From assembly GCA_016934435.1 (NCBI GenBank), contig JAFGSU010000253.1, forward strand, positions 1 through 5,259: a stretch of 5,259 nt of DNA. The letters run 5' to 3'. Source of the stretch: Candidatus Zhuqueibacterota bacterium (GTDB lineage: Bacteria; Zhuqueibacterota; Zhuqueibacteria; Residuimicrobiales; Residuimicrobiaceae). Both the position numbers and the translations under genes were made by a program. Below, piece by piece: positions 1 to 5,259 of this stretch (the stretch's first letter is position 1; each line of letters starts with the position of its first letter). The notes below the pieces were generated by a model. That model saw only the letters and a program-made list of their open reading frames with translations, searched no databases and was not told where the DNA came from.

Positions 1-2270
1 GCAAATTCAAAGGAAAAAATATAGTCCCGGTGAGAGAGTCTCAGGTGGGTGACTTCCGACACCGGCCGGTCAAAACGAACTTCCTTGTTCATCTTTCGAA
101 AATTAACAATCACAATGGGTGGTATATATTGATTATTTTTTATTTGATCCGGGAAAAAAGAATTGAAACCATTAATGCCGCCAAAAAACATTTCGCCGCT
201 CTTGCTTTGAAAGTAAGAGCCGCCATTAAATTCGTTGCTTTGCAAGCCGTCACGAATGTTATAGTTCTTGCAATTTTCCGTTTGTGGATCGAAACGCGTC
301 AGTCCGTTATTGCTGGCAAACCACAGATTGCCGCCTCGATCTTCCAAAATACCATATATGGCATCATTGGGCAAGCCATCTTTGGTGCTGTAATAGGTGA
401 ATTTTCCAGTCTTGCGGTCATATTTATTGAGTCCACCGCCCCAGGTTGCAAGCCATAACCGGGCTTTGCTGTCTTCATAGATGCTGAATATATAATTACT
501 GCTAATGGAATAGGGATCCTCGGGATCATGACGAAAATGGGTTATTTCCCCGGACGAACGATCCCACCTGTCCAAGCCGCCGCCCTGGGTGCCGATCCAG
601 TAAATACCGGAATGGTCTTTATAGACATAGCGAATATAATCACTGCAAATGCTGTTAGAGTCAGCCGGATCATGTCGATAATGCTGAAAACGGGCCCCGG
701 TTATTTCGAGATTTCTGGTATCCAGCAAATCGAGTCCACCGCCCTGGGTGCCGATCCATAGCACGCTGTCGGTATCCAAAAACAATGAACGGATCTCATT
801 GTGCGCAAGAGAGTTGGGATTCTGTGATTGGTGCAGATATCGAGTAAATTTTTCATAGACAGGATCAAATCGGCAGATACCTCCGCCGTGAGTGCCAATC
901 CATAGTTTGCCTTCATAATCCGGTATAACGACCCGGATGATATCGTGACTGAGACTGAAGGGGTCATCACGGTCTGCCTTATAGTGGGTATACAGATTCC
1001 TACGGCGATCGAATTTGTTGAGTCCGCCGCCGTGCGTGCCAATCCACAATACACTGTCCTGGTCTTGATAGATTCCCCATACAATTGCCTGATTCAGACT
1101 GTTGGGATCATCAGGATTCGTAGTGTAATGCTTAAAATCTTTTCTTTGCGTATTGACTTTATTAACGCCACCACCGTAGGTACCTACCCAAAGTAGGCCG
1201 GAATGGTCCTGGTACAAGGATCGGATTTCATTCCGGCTGAGGCTATTAGGATTTTGCGGATCATTTCTGTAAGAAATAAATTTCTCCGTCTTTGGGTCAA
1301 AACGGTTGAGACCACCTCCGTCTGTGCCCAACCACATATAACCTTCCTCATCTTCCAAAATTGCATATATATGATTGTTACTGAGGCTGTAGGGATCACG
1401 CGGATCATGGATATATCTTTGAAAAAAAGCTGGTTTGTTTTCTACCATCACAAGGCGGTTCAAACCATTGACGGTTCCTATCCACAGCGTCCCGGCTCGG
1501 TCGACATACAGCGTTCGTACTGTGTCATGGGAAAGAGTATGGCAATCTTGGGGATCGTGGCGAAAATGGACGAATGCTGAATGATCCTTTCCGGCTTGTT
1601 CTGGAGTCAAGAGATTTAACCCTTGATCTGTCCCAAACCAGATATTTCCGGTGCTGTCCACTGCAATAGCTCTGACATGTTTATCGCTGATGGATGTCGA
1701 ATCAGCAGGGTTGTGCAAATAGCGCACGAAGACGACCGGTAGATCGAGGTGGTCCTGGGGTGAAATCTGGTTGAGGCCATTATCTGTTCCGACCCAAAGA
1801 TTGCCCCGACGATCTTGATCGATGCAGTATATATAATCATTAGAAAGCGAAGTAATATCCCAAACGGTGTGGCGGTATCTCATGAAACGGTTTTTTTTCA
1901 ATATATAGCGATTCAGCCCCCCATTAAACGTGCCCACCCAGATAATGCCGGAGCGGTCTTCGAAAAGCGCTGTCACCTGATTATAACTCAGACTGTAAGG
2001 GTCTGTAGGCTCAGTGCGGAGTACAGTGAATCCATACCCGTCATAAATGTTGAGTCCGTCTTCTGTGCCAAACCAGAGATATCCCCGGGTATCCTGCAGA
2101 ATTTGGCCGACAATGCTCTGAGATAAGCCCTGAGCAACAGATATCTGCTCAAACACCAATTGGGGTTTTTCAATCGCAAAGACAATTCCACTCATAGCCA
2201 TGAGTAAAACCGTGATCCCAGTTTTAAACCGCCGTGGATGTGGCTTTTGGAGGCTTGTCTTATACAACAT
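1..2270 (-). CDS. Two-component-regulator propeller sensor protein (14 Reg_prop blades plus start of Y_Y_Y domain), 3' end outside window
   Basis: The frame from the ATG at 2270 stays open for 756 codons to the window edge. Residues 1-32 look like a Sec signal peptide: basic start (KPHPRRFK), hydrophobic ITVLLMAMSGIVFA, likely cut after VFA. Fourteen blade motifs of the LWIGTxGGGLN type follow, with the conserved aromatic residue at 66, 111, 159, 211, 263, 313, 361, 409, 457, 505, 558, 606, 650 and 695. Fourteen blades fit two seven-bladed propellers, as known for the periplasmic part of hybrid two-component systems. Residues about 717-756 (PPIVIVNF ... LSHRDYIFSFEF) match the start of a Y_Y_Y domain, which normally precedes a transmembrane helix. 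By family knowledge the output would be a histidine kinase, a GGDEF domain or a DNA-binding domain; the window does not show which. A good ribosome site (GGGAG) supports the start. The ligand is unknown; oligosaccharide sensing is typical for relatives but unproven here. Confidence 0.93.
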   Translation of the reverse strand, partial: MLYKTSLQKPHPRRFKTGITVLLMAMSGIVFAIEKPQLVFEQISVAQGLSQSIVGQILQDTRGYLWFGTEDGLNIYDGYGFTVLRTEPTDPYSLSYNQVTALFEDRSGIIWVGTFNGGLNRYILKKNRFMRYRHTVWDITSLSNDYIYCIDQDRRGNLWVGTDNGLNQISPQDHLDLPVVFVRYLHNPADSTSISDKHVRAIAVDSTGNIWFGTDQGLNLLTPEQAGKDHSAFVHFRHDPQDCHTLSHDTVRTLYVDRAGTLWIGTVNGLNRLVMVENKPAFFQRYIHDPRDPYSLSNNHIYAILEDEEGYMWLGTDGGGLNRFDPKTEKFISYRNDPQNPNSLSRNEIRSLYQDHSGLLWVGTYGGGVNKVNTQRKDFKHYTTNPDDPNSLNQAIVWGIYQDQDSVLWIGTHGGGLNKFDRRRNLYTHYKADRDDPFSLSHDIIRVVIPDYEGKLWIGTHGGGICRFDPVYEKFTRYLHQSQNPNSLAHNEIRSLFLDTDSVLWIGTQGGGLDLLDTRNLEITGARFQHYRHDPADSNSICSDYIRYVYKDHSGIYWIGTQGGGLDRWDRSSGEITHFRHDPEDPYSISSNYIFSIYEDSKARLWLATWGGGLNKYDRKTGKFTYYSTKDGLPNDAIYGILEDRGGNLWFASNNGLTRFDPQTENCKNYNIRDGLQSNEFNGGSYFQSKSGEMFFGGINGFNSFFPDQIKNNQYIPPIVIVNFRKMNKEVRFDRPVSEVTHLRLSHRDYIFSFEF
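153..2141 (-). repeat. Degenerate tandem coding repeat, 14 propeller blades
   Basis: The sensor gene contains fourteen copies of a 44-53 codon unit, consensus roughly DPxxPxSLSxNxIxxIYxDxxGxLWIGTxGGGLNxFD. Blades 6 to 10 are exactly 48 residues (144 bp) apart, so the tract 759-1334 holds four units in strict register. Blades 6 to 11 carry the triple-glycine form; blades 1-5, 13 and 14 have shorter or altered turns. Some DNA words recur exactly, for example a 19-bp word at 581-599 and 740-758 that encodes WIGTQGG. Most of the array has diverged at DNA level, so it is an old protein repeat with some more recent or constrained similarity. Confidence 0.85.
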
Positions 2271-2557
2271 TTTTTCTCCCGCAAATGGATAGTAATGCCC
2301 TTTTAATCAAAGATTTATCTGCAAGTACGTGATAACATTTCTTGACGAACCCGTTCATACGGATTAAATAGGGACCGGCTGGCAACTGTTTTGTTTCCAG
2401 ATGTATGTATTTTTCTTTAACATTCGGCACGATGAACCGTGTGTCGCCGGCCGAGAATGTCATACATTTCAATATACGAGAATAATTGTCCGCAGGTTGC
2501 ATCAAATATGATAATTCCAGAAAGGATCAGTAAAGTCAGGGCATGCCGTTTGAGCAT
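2260..2557 (-). pseudogene. Frameshifted relic resembling a type IX secretion/FlgD-like C-terminal tail
   Basis: Two overlapping minus-strand frames each carry part of what looks like one C-terminal sorting domain. The first (2557 to 2417) has SYIEMYDILGRR, matching the usual IYDILGRxV strand. The second (2505 to 2260) has IHLETKQLPAGPYLIRMNG followed by FVKK, matching the usual LPAGxYxxRL strand and basic end. Joined by one frameshift near 2420-2440 they give the expected order. A third frame just upstream (around 2540-2505) reads TDPFWNYHI, faintly like the PNPFNPxTxI start of such tails. No passenger domain is recognisable upstream. The last codons overlap the sensor start by 11 bp. Decay of a secreted-protein gene is the favoured reading. 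An assembly indel, or two unrelated short frames, remain possible. Confidence 0.45.
2276..2280 (-). promoter_or_regulatory. Ribosome binding site of the propeller sensor gene
   Basis: On the minus strand GGGAG is followed by five A residues and then ATG at 2270. This is a strong purine-rich Shine-Dalgarno sequence at slightly short spacing. It fixes the start ahead of the signal peptide rather than at the internal methionines 24 and 26, which would cut into the hydrophobic segment. Confidence 0.7.
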
Positions 2558-2710
2558 ATCCTGGCTTTCAGAGATGCCTGCATAAGTTCACGTTTCGAAC
2601 GTGTAGCGAAAGCGTGCCTGTAGCACTTGCAAAGTCTGGAGATTGGCCGCAGCGGCTGATACATCAGGATCACCGCCGGCCACAGTATAATGAATTCCCT
2701 ACAACATAAA

Positions 2711-2739
2711 ATTAGAATAAATAAGAGGTTCTTGATCAA
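2711..2739 (-). promoter_or_regulatory. Possible sigma70-type promoter
   Basis: On the minus strand TTGATC (2739-2734) and TCTAAT (2716-2711) are separated by 17 bases, matching 4 of 6 and 5 of 6 positions of the TTGACA/TATAAT consensus. Transcription would start near 2704 and run through the relic region into the sensor gene, giving a leader of about 430 bases. The region is AT-rich and one such match by chance is plausible, so this is weak evidence. No closer convincing promoter was seen upstream of the sensor. Confidence 0.22.
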
Positions 2740-2983
2740 GCACTATGCCACTGCAACACATCTCCCACCCATCATCAGCCTGCACTGCGGCTTTTAGGTT
2801 GAGCAGGGAAACGGAGCAGGAGATGGGCAGTAATTGAAAAGCAGTACCTGCTGGTCTCGGATTCCCATTTGTAAGCCAACTTCAGCGAGAATAACCGGCC
2901 GCCAGGTGCTAAAGCGCGGCTGAAACCGTTTTGGATACCAAAACATAGCCAACAGCACTGGCTCTTCGAAAATCTGTACAGAC

Positions 2984-3027
2984 AAAAAATGGCCTGTAAA
3001 CACCTAAAAAATAGTATTAACAGGCCA
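2984..3027 (-). terminator. Rho-independent terminator of the tRNA-Pro gene
   Basis: Ten bases after the tRNA 3' end the minus strand has a perfect 8-bp stem, TGGCCTGT (3027-3020) with ACAGGCCA (2997-2990). After one mismatch the stem extends by about five more pairs. It is followed at once by six T residues (2989-2984). Stem strength, position and T-tract all fit an intrinsic terminator for the tRNA transcript. It also insulates the relic and sensor region from the upstream genes. Confidence 0.85.
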
Positions 3028-3036
3028 CTGTTTTCG

Positions 3037-3111
3037 TCGGGGCGAGTGGATTCGAACCACCGACCCCTTGACCCCCAGTCAAGTGCGCTAACCGGACTGC
3101 GCTACGCCCCG
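3037..3111 (-). tRNA. tRNA-Pro (anticodon GGG)
   Basis: The 75-base minus-strand sequence folds as a complete cloverleaf. It has a 7-bp acceptor stem CGGGGCG/CGCCCCG, a D stem GCGC/GCGC, an anticodon stem CTTGA/TCAAG with loop CTGGGGG, a five-base variable region, a T stem GGTGG/CCACT (one G-T pair) and T loop TTCGAAT. The anticodon GGG (3076-3074) reads CCC and CCU proline codons. C1-G72 and A73 are the usual bacterial proline identity elements, and G37 is present as expected. The 3' CCA is not encoded, so it must be added by the nucleotidyltransferase. A terminator follows directly. No clear promoter was found immediately upstream; it may be read from further up or from merR readthrough. 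Confidence 0.97.
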
Positions 3112-3261
3112 ATCAATATCTTCGATTTTCTCAAAAACTCGGCAACGCCAGTACCTTCTCCCCCGCTTCTTATGGGTAGTCTGTCCTCATCCCAGAAAAC
3201 TTTGCCACATGTATTAGAAATAACATATTAGGCTTGATGCCGCCTAAAAATAATCACCGAA

Positions 3262-3356
3262 AATCTTTACTATAAACTCGTCTCTTTCTTTTCAACCAGA
3301 GCCATCGATCATTTCATTCGCCGGTAATCCACAAGCTCGCGGCAATAGTAAAGATT
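3262..3356. repeat. Perfect 12-bp inverted repeat downstream of the MerR gene
   Basis: AATCTTTACTAT at 3262-3273 is exactly complementary to ATAGTAAAGATT at 3345-3356, with 71 bases between. The outer arm begins 11 bases beyond the merR stop codon. The pairs are AT-rich and the loop is long, so it is a poor intrinsic terminator by itself, though an ATTATTTTTA tract lies a few bases past the inner arm on the minus strand. It could be a transcript-end structure, a small RNA stem or a protein-binding dyad. Confidence 0.6.
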
Positions 3357-3366
3357 ATGGGTTGGT

Positions 3367-3834
3367 TTATTCTTCTATTTGCTCCTCACCTGTAGCCTTA
3401 TTCCGGTCTTTGCTTTTTTCATCCAGAATCTCAAGTAACTCTTGAAGAATCGTCCGCAGCTCATCAATAATCTTATTAATCCGTTCTGCATCTAACGACG
3501 CCGATTCTTCACTCATTTTCTCTCGACGCATCTCGTGCAGTTTTTGCCGTGCTCCTTCGATGGTGAACTTTTTTTCGTATAACAATCGCTTGATAGCGAA
3601 CAACAGGCGTATATCACTCTTGCGATAAACGCGGTTGCCGGCGCGATTCTTTGCCGGACGCAGCTCTTTGAACTCGGTCTCCCAATACCGCAATACGTAC
3701 GGCTTGATACCCGTTATGCGGCTCACTTCGGAGATGGAATAATAGAGTCGTTTTATCGCTTTATCTTCCATCTTTTTCTCAACCTGAGCGGCTGCGCGCT
3801 GATCATCATCTAAAAATAAGGATAATTGCTGCAA
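3367..3834 (-). CDS. MerR-family transcriptional regulator
   Basis: This is a DNA-binding regulator of 155 residues. Residues 30-52 (YYSISEVSRITGIKPYVLRYWE) form the MerR helix-turn-helix, and 63-78 (NRAGNRVYRKSDIRLL) the wing with its typical arginine-tyrosine pattern. Residues 80-105 complete the winged-helix domain. Residues about 112-140 (AERINKIIDELRTILQELLEIL) look like a dimerising coiled coil, followed by a short charged tail. There is no effector domain and no cysteine, so metal or thiol sensing of the classical MerR kind is unlikely. This compact form is common in the FCB group, usually without a known target. The start is uncertain. The longest frame begins with TTG at 3834 and has no clear ribosome site. 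An ATG at 3771 (residue 22), preceded by GAGAAAAAG, would give 134 residues and keep the whole DNA-binding domain. It sits directly after the deacetylase gene, in the same frame. Confidence 0.9.
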   Translation of the reverse strand: MQQLSLFLDDDQRAAAQVEKKMEDKAIKRLYYSISEVSRITGIKPYVLRYWETEFKELRPAKNRAGNRVYRKSDIRLLFAIKRLLYEKKFTIEGARQKLHEMRREKMSEESASLDAERINKIIDELRTILQELLEILDEKSKDRNKATGEEQIEE

Positions 3835-3837
3835 GAA

Positions 3838-4677
3838 TCAAGCACAATTTTCATGTTTAGACCATGGGCCCTGCTTGACTATCACAGTGCCCATCGAACA
3901 ATAATCAATACACCGCTGCATAAAGTTAAGCATTTTAATGTTCTTTGCAACTATTTTTTGTCGGAACAAACGGATGCCGTCAAATAAATAGATGCCCTGT
4001 CGCCCCAAACAAAAATCCACATCCACATCGCGACATCGGCGTCCCATCACCACGCCCCGCCGATATCCGATCTCCCGGCACAGGTGCGAAATCGATGGAT
4101 TCACTCTGCCGAAAGGATAAGATATGCTGTCTATGGTTAAGGTGAGCGTCTGCTCGAGGTTCGCTTTAGACCGATACAGCTCCTCATACTGCTCCTCCCT
4201 ATTCAATCGGGTCAAATCTCGATGCGTCAAACCGTGAGAGCCTATCTCCCACCCTGCTGCGGCCAGCGCTTCAATCTCCCGCCAACTCAAATGCGGGAAA
4301 CAGATATTACCGAAATTGACATCCCAGGTATCCAATTTCCCGATATAATCTACTATAATGAAAATAGTGGCAGGAATGGTACAGGCCCGTAAAATCGGAA
4401 ACGCGTGCTGATACACCGATGCGTATCCGTCGTCAAAGGTCAACACGATGGTTTTTTCGTCTTTATATGGATGTGTCAGCGCCTGCGCCAGGGTGCGAAA
4501 CCTGTAACCGAGCTGCAACGCCGTCTCGATCTGTCGACCGAACTGTTTCGGCGTCACCCGCGTCACGCTGACGTCGAACCGAGGTTCAACCATATGATAA
4601 GCTAATATGCGCACCAGAGGCTCATCGTACAACCTGTTCAGGAGCCATGTATGGCAGCGAAAAGGCTTCGGCCACAC
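3838..4677 (-). CDS. Polysaccharide deacetylase family protein (NodB-like, carbohydrate esterase 4)
   Basis: The protein (279 residues in the longest frame) has the main metal-dependent deacetylase motifs. TFDDG at 80-84 gives catalytic base D82 and metal ligand D83. GSHGLTH at 146-152 gives metal ligands H148 and H152. SYPFG at 186-190 corresponds to motif 3, with serine where arginine is common. The late His/Asp motifs of classical NodB enzymes are not obvious. The family removes N-acetyl groups from peptidoglycan, chitin-like or biofilm polysaccharides; the substrate here cannot be told. No signal peptide is seen. The start is unsure: GTG at 4677 overlaps ald by 56 bp and has no good ribosome site, whereas TTG at 4632 or GTG at 4614 would begin just before the conserved first strand VRILAYHMV. 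Either fits coupling to the ald stop at 4622. The C-terminus is short and cysteine-containing. Confidence 0.9.
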   Translation of the reverse strand: MWPKPFRCHTWLLNRLYDEPLVRILAYHMVEPRFDVSVTRVTPKQFGRQIETALQLGYRFRTLAQALTHPYKDEKTIVLTFDDGYASVYQHAFPILRACTIPATIFIIVDYIGKLDTWDVNFGNICFPHLSWREIEALAAAGWEIGSHGLTHRDLTRLNREEQYEELYRSKANLEQTLTLTIDSISYPFGRVNPSISHLCREIGYRRGVVMGRRCRDVDVDFCLGRQGIYLFDGIRLFRQKIVAKNIKMLNFMQRCIDYCSMGTVIVKQGPWSKHENCA

Positions 4678-5259
4678 GCCGATGCGTCACTTTACCCTCA
4701 ATAATGTTGGCTCCCAGCGCGATCTCTTTGTTTTCTTTTATAGCCCTGGCAAATCCTTTATCGGCAATTTGCATAATATAAGGCAACGTGGCATTGGTCA
4801 ATCCAATGGTGGAAGTCATGGGGACAGCACTGGGCATGTTTTCCACGCCATAATGAATGATACCATCGACAATAAAAGTCGGCTCTCGATGCGTGGTGGC
4901 GCGAATGGTCTCCACGCAGCCGCCCTGATCCACGGAGACATCGACAATGACTGCTCCCGGTTTGATCATCTGCAGCATCTCTCTGCTGATGAGATTCGGG
5001 GTTCTGCCGCCCGCTATCAGCACCGCTCCAATAATCAGGTCAGCCCCAGAAATGGCTTCGCGTATGGACTGCGGATTGGAAATAACCGTCATGACATTTT
5101 TTGGCATGACCTCGTGTAAATAGCGAAGTCGCTGCAAATCGATGTCCAGGATGGTTACCAGAGCGCCCATCCCCGCCGCTATCTGCGCCGCATTGCTTCC
5201 CACGACGCCGCCGCCTAAAACGGCGACGTTGGCCGGCTTCACACCGGGTATGCCGCCTA
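4622..5259 (-). CDS. ald: Alanine dehydrogenase, C-terminal part (5' end outside window)
   Basis: The enzyme reversibly deaminates L-alanine to pyruvate and ammonium with NAD, in the cytoplasm. The 211 visible codons start in the linker GGIPGVKPA and contain the NAD-binding Rossmann fold VAVLGGGVVGSNAAQIAAG, with the acidic LDID that holds the NAD ribose. IIGAVLIAGGRTPNLIS and the signature VDVSVDQGGCVET follow, the latter with the catalytic aspartate of the DQGG motif. VDGIIHYGVENMPSAVP and STIGLTNATLPYIMQIA are also typical of the family. The end GKVTHRRVAEAFSLPY is the normal C-terminus, so this end is complete. The substrate-binding N-terminal domain (the usual lysine and histidine) lies beyond 5259; a full enzyme has about 370 residues. 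A GTG at 5242 is an internal valine codon, not the start. Saccharopine dehydrogenase-like or transhydrogenase alpha relatives share the fold but match these motifs less well. Confidence 0.93.
   Translation of the reverse strand, partial: GGIPGVKPANVAVLGGGVVGSNAAQIAAGMGALVTILDIDLQRLRYLHEVMPKNVMTVISNPQSIREAISGADLIIGAVLIAGGRTPNLISREMLQMIKPGAVIVDVSVDQGGCVETIRATTHREPTFIVDGIIHYGVENMPSAVPMTSTIGLTNATLPYIMQIADKGFARAIKENKEIALGANIIEGKVTHRRVAEAFSLPYMAPEQVVR

Larger units (their letters stand above)
2271..2983. other. Gene-poor stretch with coding relics between the tRNA-Pro terminator and the sensor gene
   Basis: No frame longer than about 80 codons occurs in these 700 bases and none has both a good start and a recognisable full domain. 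Apart from the tail-like relic, minus-strand fragments with a coding look include about 2700-2588 (reading AGGDPDVSAAAANLQTLQVL, closed by TGA) and about 2939-2775 (reading ALAPGGRLFSLKLAYKW, reminiscent of an outer-membrane beta strand). They lie in different frames. Short palindromes sit at 2589-2603, 2731-2740 and 2973-2982. I see no transposase, integrase or riboswitch. Confidence 0.5.

Noticed and set aside
30..2126. Series of plus- and minus-strand short open frames of 67-142 codons over the sensor gene
   Set aside because: They are out-of-frame shadows of the repeated propeller gene; their apparent internal similarity (for example TALGADP repeats) mirrors the blade repeat in another frame.
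2581..2615. Hairpin CACGTTTCGAACGTG (2589-2603), which on the minus strand resembles a tRNA T-arm with loop TTCGAAA
   Set aside because: No matching acceptor, D or anticodon stems can be built around it, so it is not a tRNA or an obvious tRNA fragment; a short palindrome by chance is enough to explain it.
2686..2691. Perfect TATAAT on the plus strand
   Set aside because: No -35 hexamer at 16-18 bases upstream and no plus-strand gene downstream.
2536..2739. Minus-strand 67-codon frame starting MIKNLLFILILCC
   Set aside because: The hydrophobic start looks like a signal peptide but the remainder is arginine- and cysteine-rich without a domain, the start is TTG without a ribosome site, and a different frame over the same bases looks more protein-like.
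2973..2982. Ten-bp palindrome TCTGTACAGA next to the tRNA terminator
   Set aside because: Isolated short palindrome with no partner, promoter or second copy in the window.
2989..3231. Plus-strand 80-codon frame containing GRVDSNHRPLDPQ
   Set aside because: It is the antisense translation of the tRNA-Pro gene and its terminator, a well-known spurious protein family found wherever such tRNAs are translated.
3228..3247. Hairpin TTAGGC/GCCTAA with eight-base loop
   Set aside because: Six-bp stem without a T-tract on the 3' side of either strand; the T-run on the minus strand precedes the stem, so it does not fit an intrinsic terminator.
3945..5119. Plus-strand frames opposite the deacetylase and ald genes (66, 66 and 170 codons)
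   Set aside because: No domain-like pattern, and they lie antisense to well-recognised enzymes with clear motifs.

Overview
The window looks like chromosomal DNA from a Gram-negative bacterium of the FCB superphylum or a neighbouring lineage (KSB1, Calditrichota, Ignavibacteria or Bacteroidota type). Three things point there: a signal-peptide-bearing 14-bladed two-component-regulator propeller, a relic resembling a type IX secretion C-terminal tail, and a MerR-like protein of a style common in those groups. This is inference from protein style only; no taxonomic marker gene is present. All recognised genes lie on the minus strand, so the window reads from right to left.

Right end (5259 to 3367): a tightly packed cluster. 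It starts with the C-terminal part of alanine dehydrogenase (ald, cut by the window edge). A polysaccharide-deacetylase-family gene follows, overlapping or abutting the end of ald. A MerR-type regulator comes next, separated from the deacetylase by one stop codon and one sense codon. The spacing implies co-transcription and probably translational coupling.

Middle (3366 to 2984): a 255-bp spacer carrying a perfect 12-bp inverted repeat, then a complete tRNA-Pro(GGG) gene with its own Rho-independent terminator.

Between 2983 and 2271 there is no intact gene. The stretch holds coding relics. The clearest resembles a C-terminal secretion/sorting tail (YDILGRR ... LPAGPYLIRM) split over at least two reading frames. 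A weak sigma70-like promoter and a few short palindromes also lie here.

Left end (2270 to 1): one uninterrupted minus-strand reading frame of 756 codons that runs off the window. It encodes a signal peptide, 14 WxGT-type propeller blades (two seven-bladed propellers) and the start of a Y_Y_Y domain. It is the periplasmic sensor half of a one-protein signalling system whose output domain lies outside the window. It is the largest gene here and has no stop codon in the window. The many short open frames on the plus strand over it are shadows of its repeats.

I see no CRISPR array, insertion sequence or complete mobile element. The least explained features are the relic region downstream of the tRNA, the long inverted repeat after merR, and a beta-clamp-like motif at the possible N-terminus of the MerR protein.
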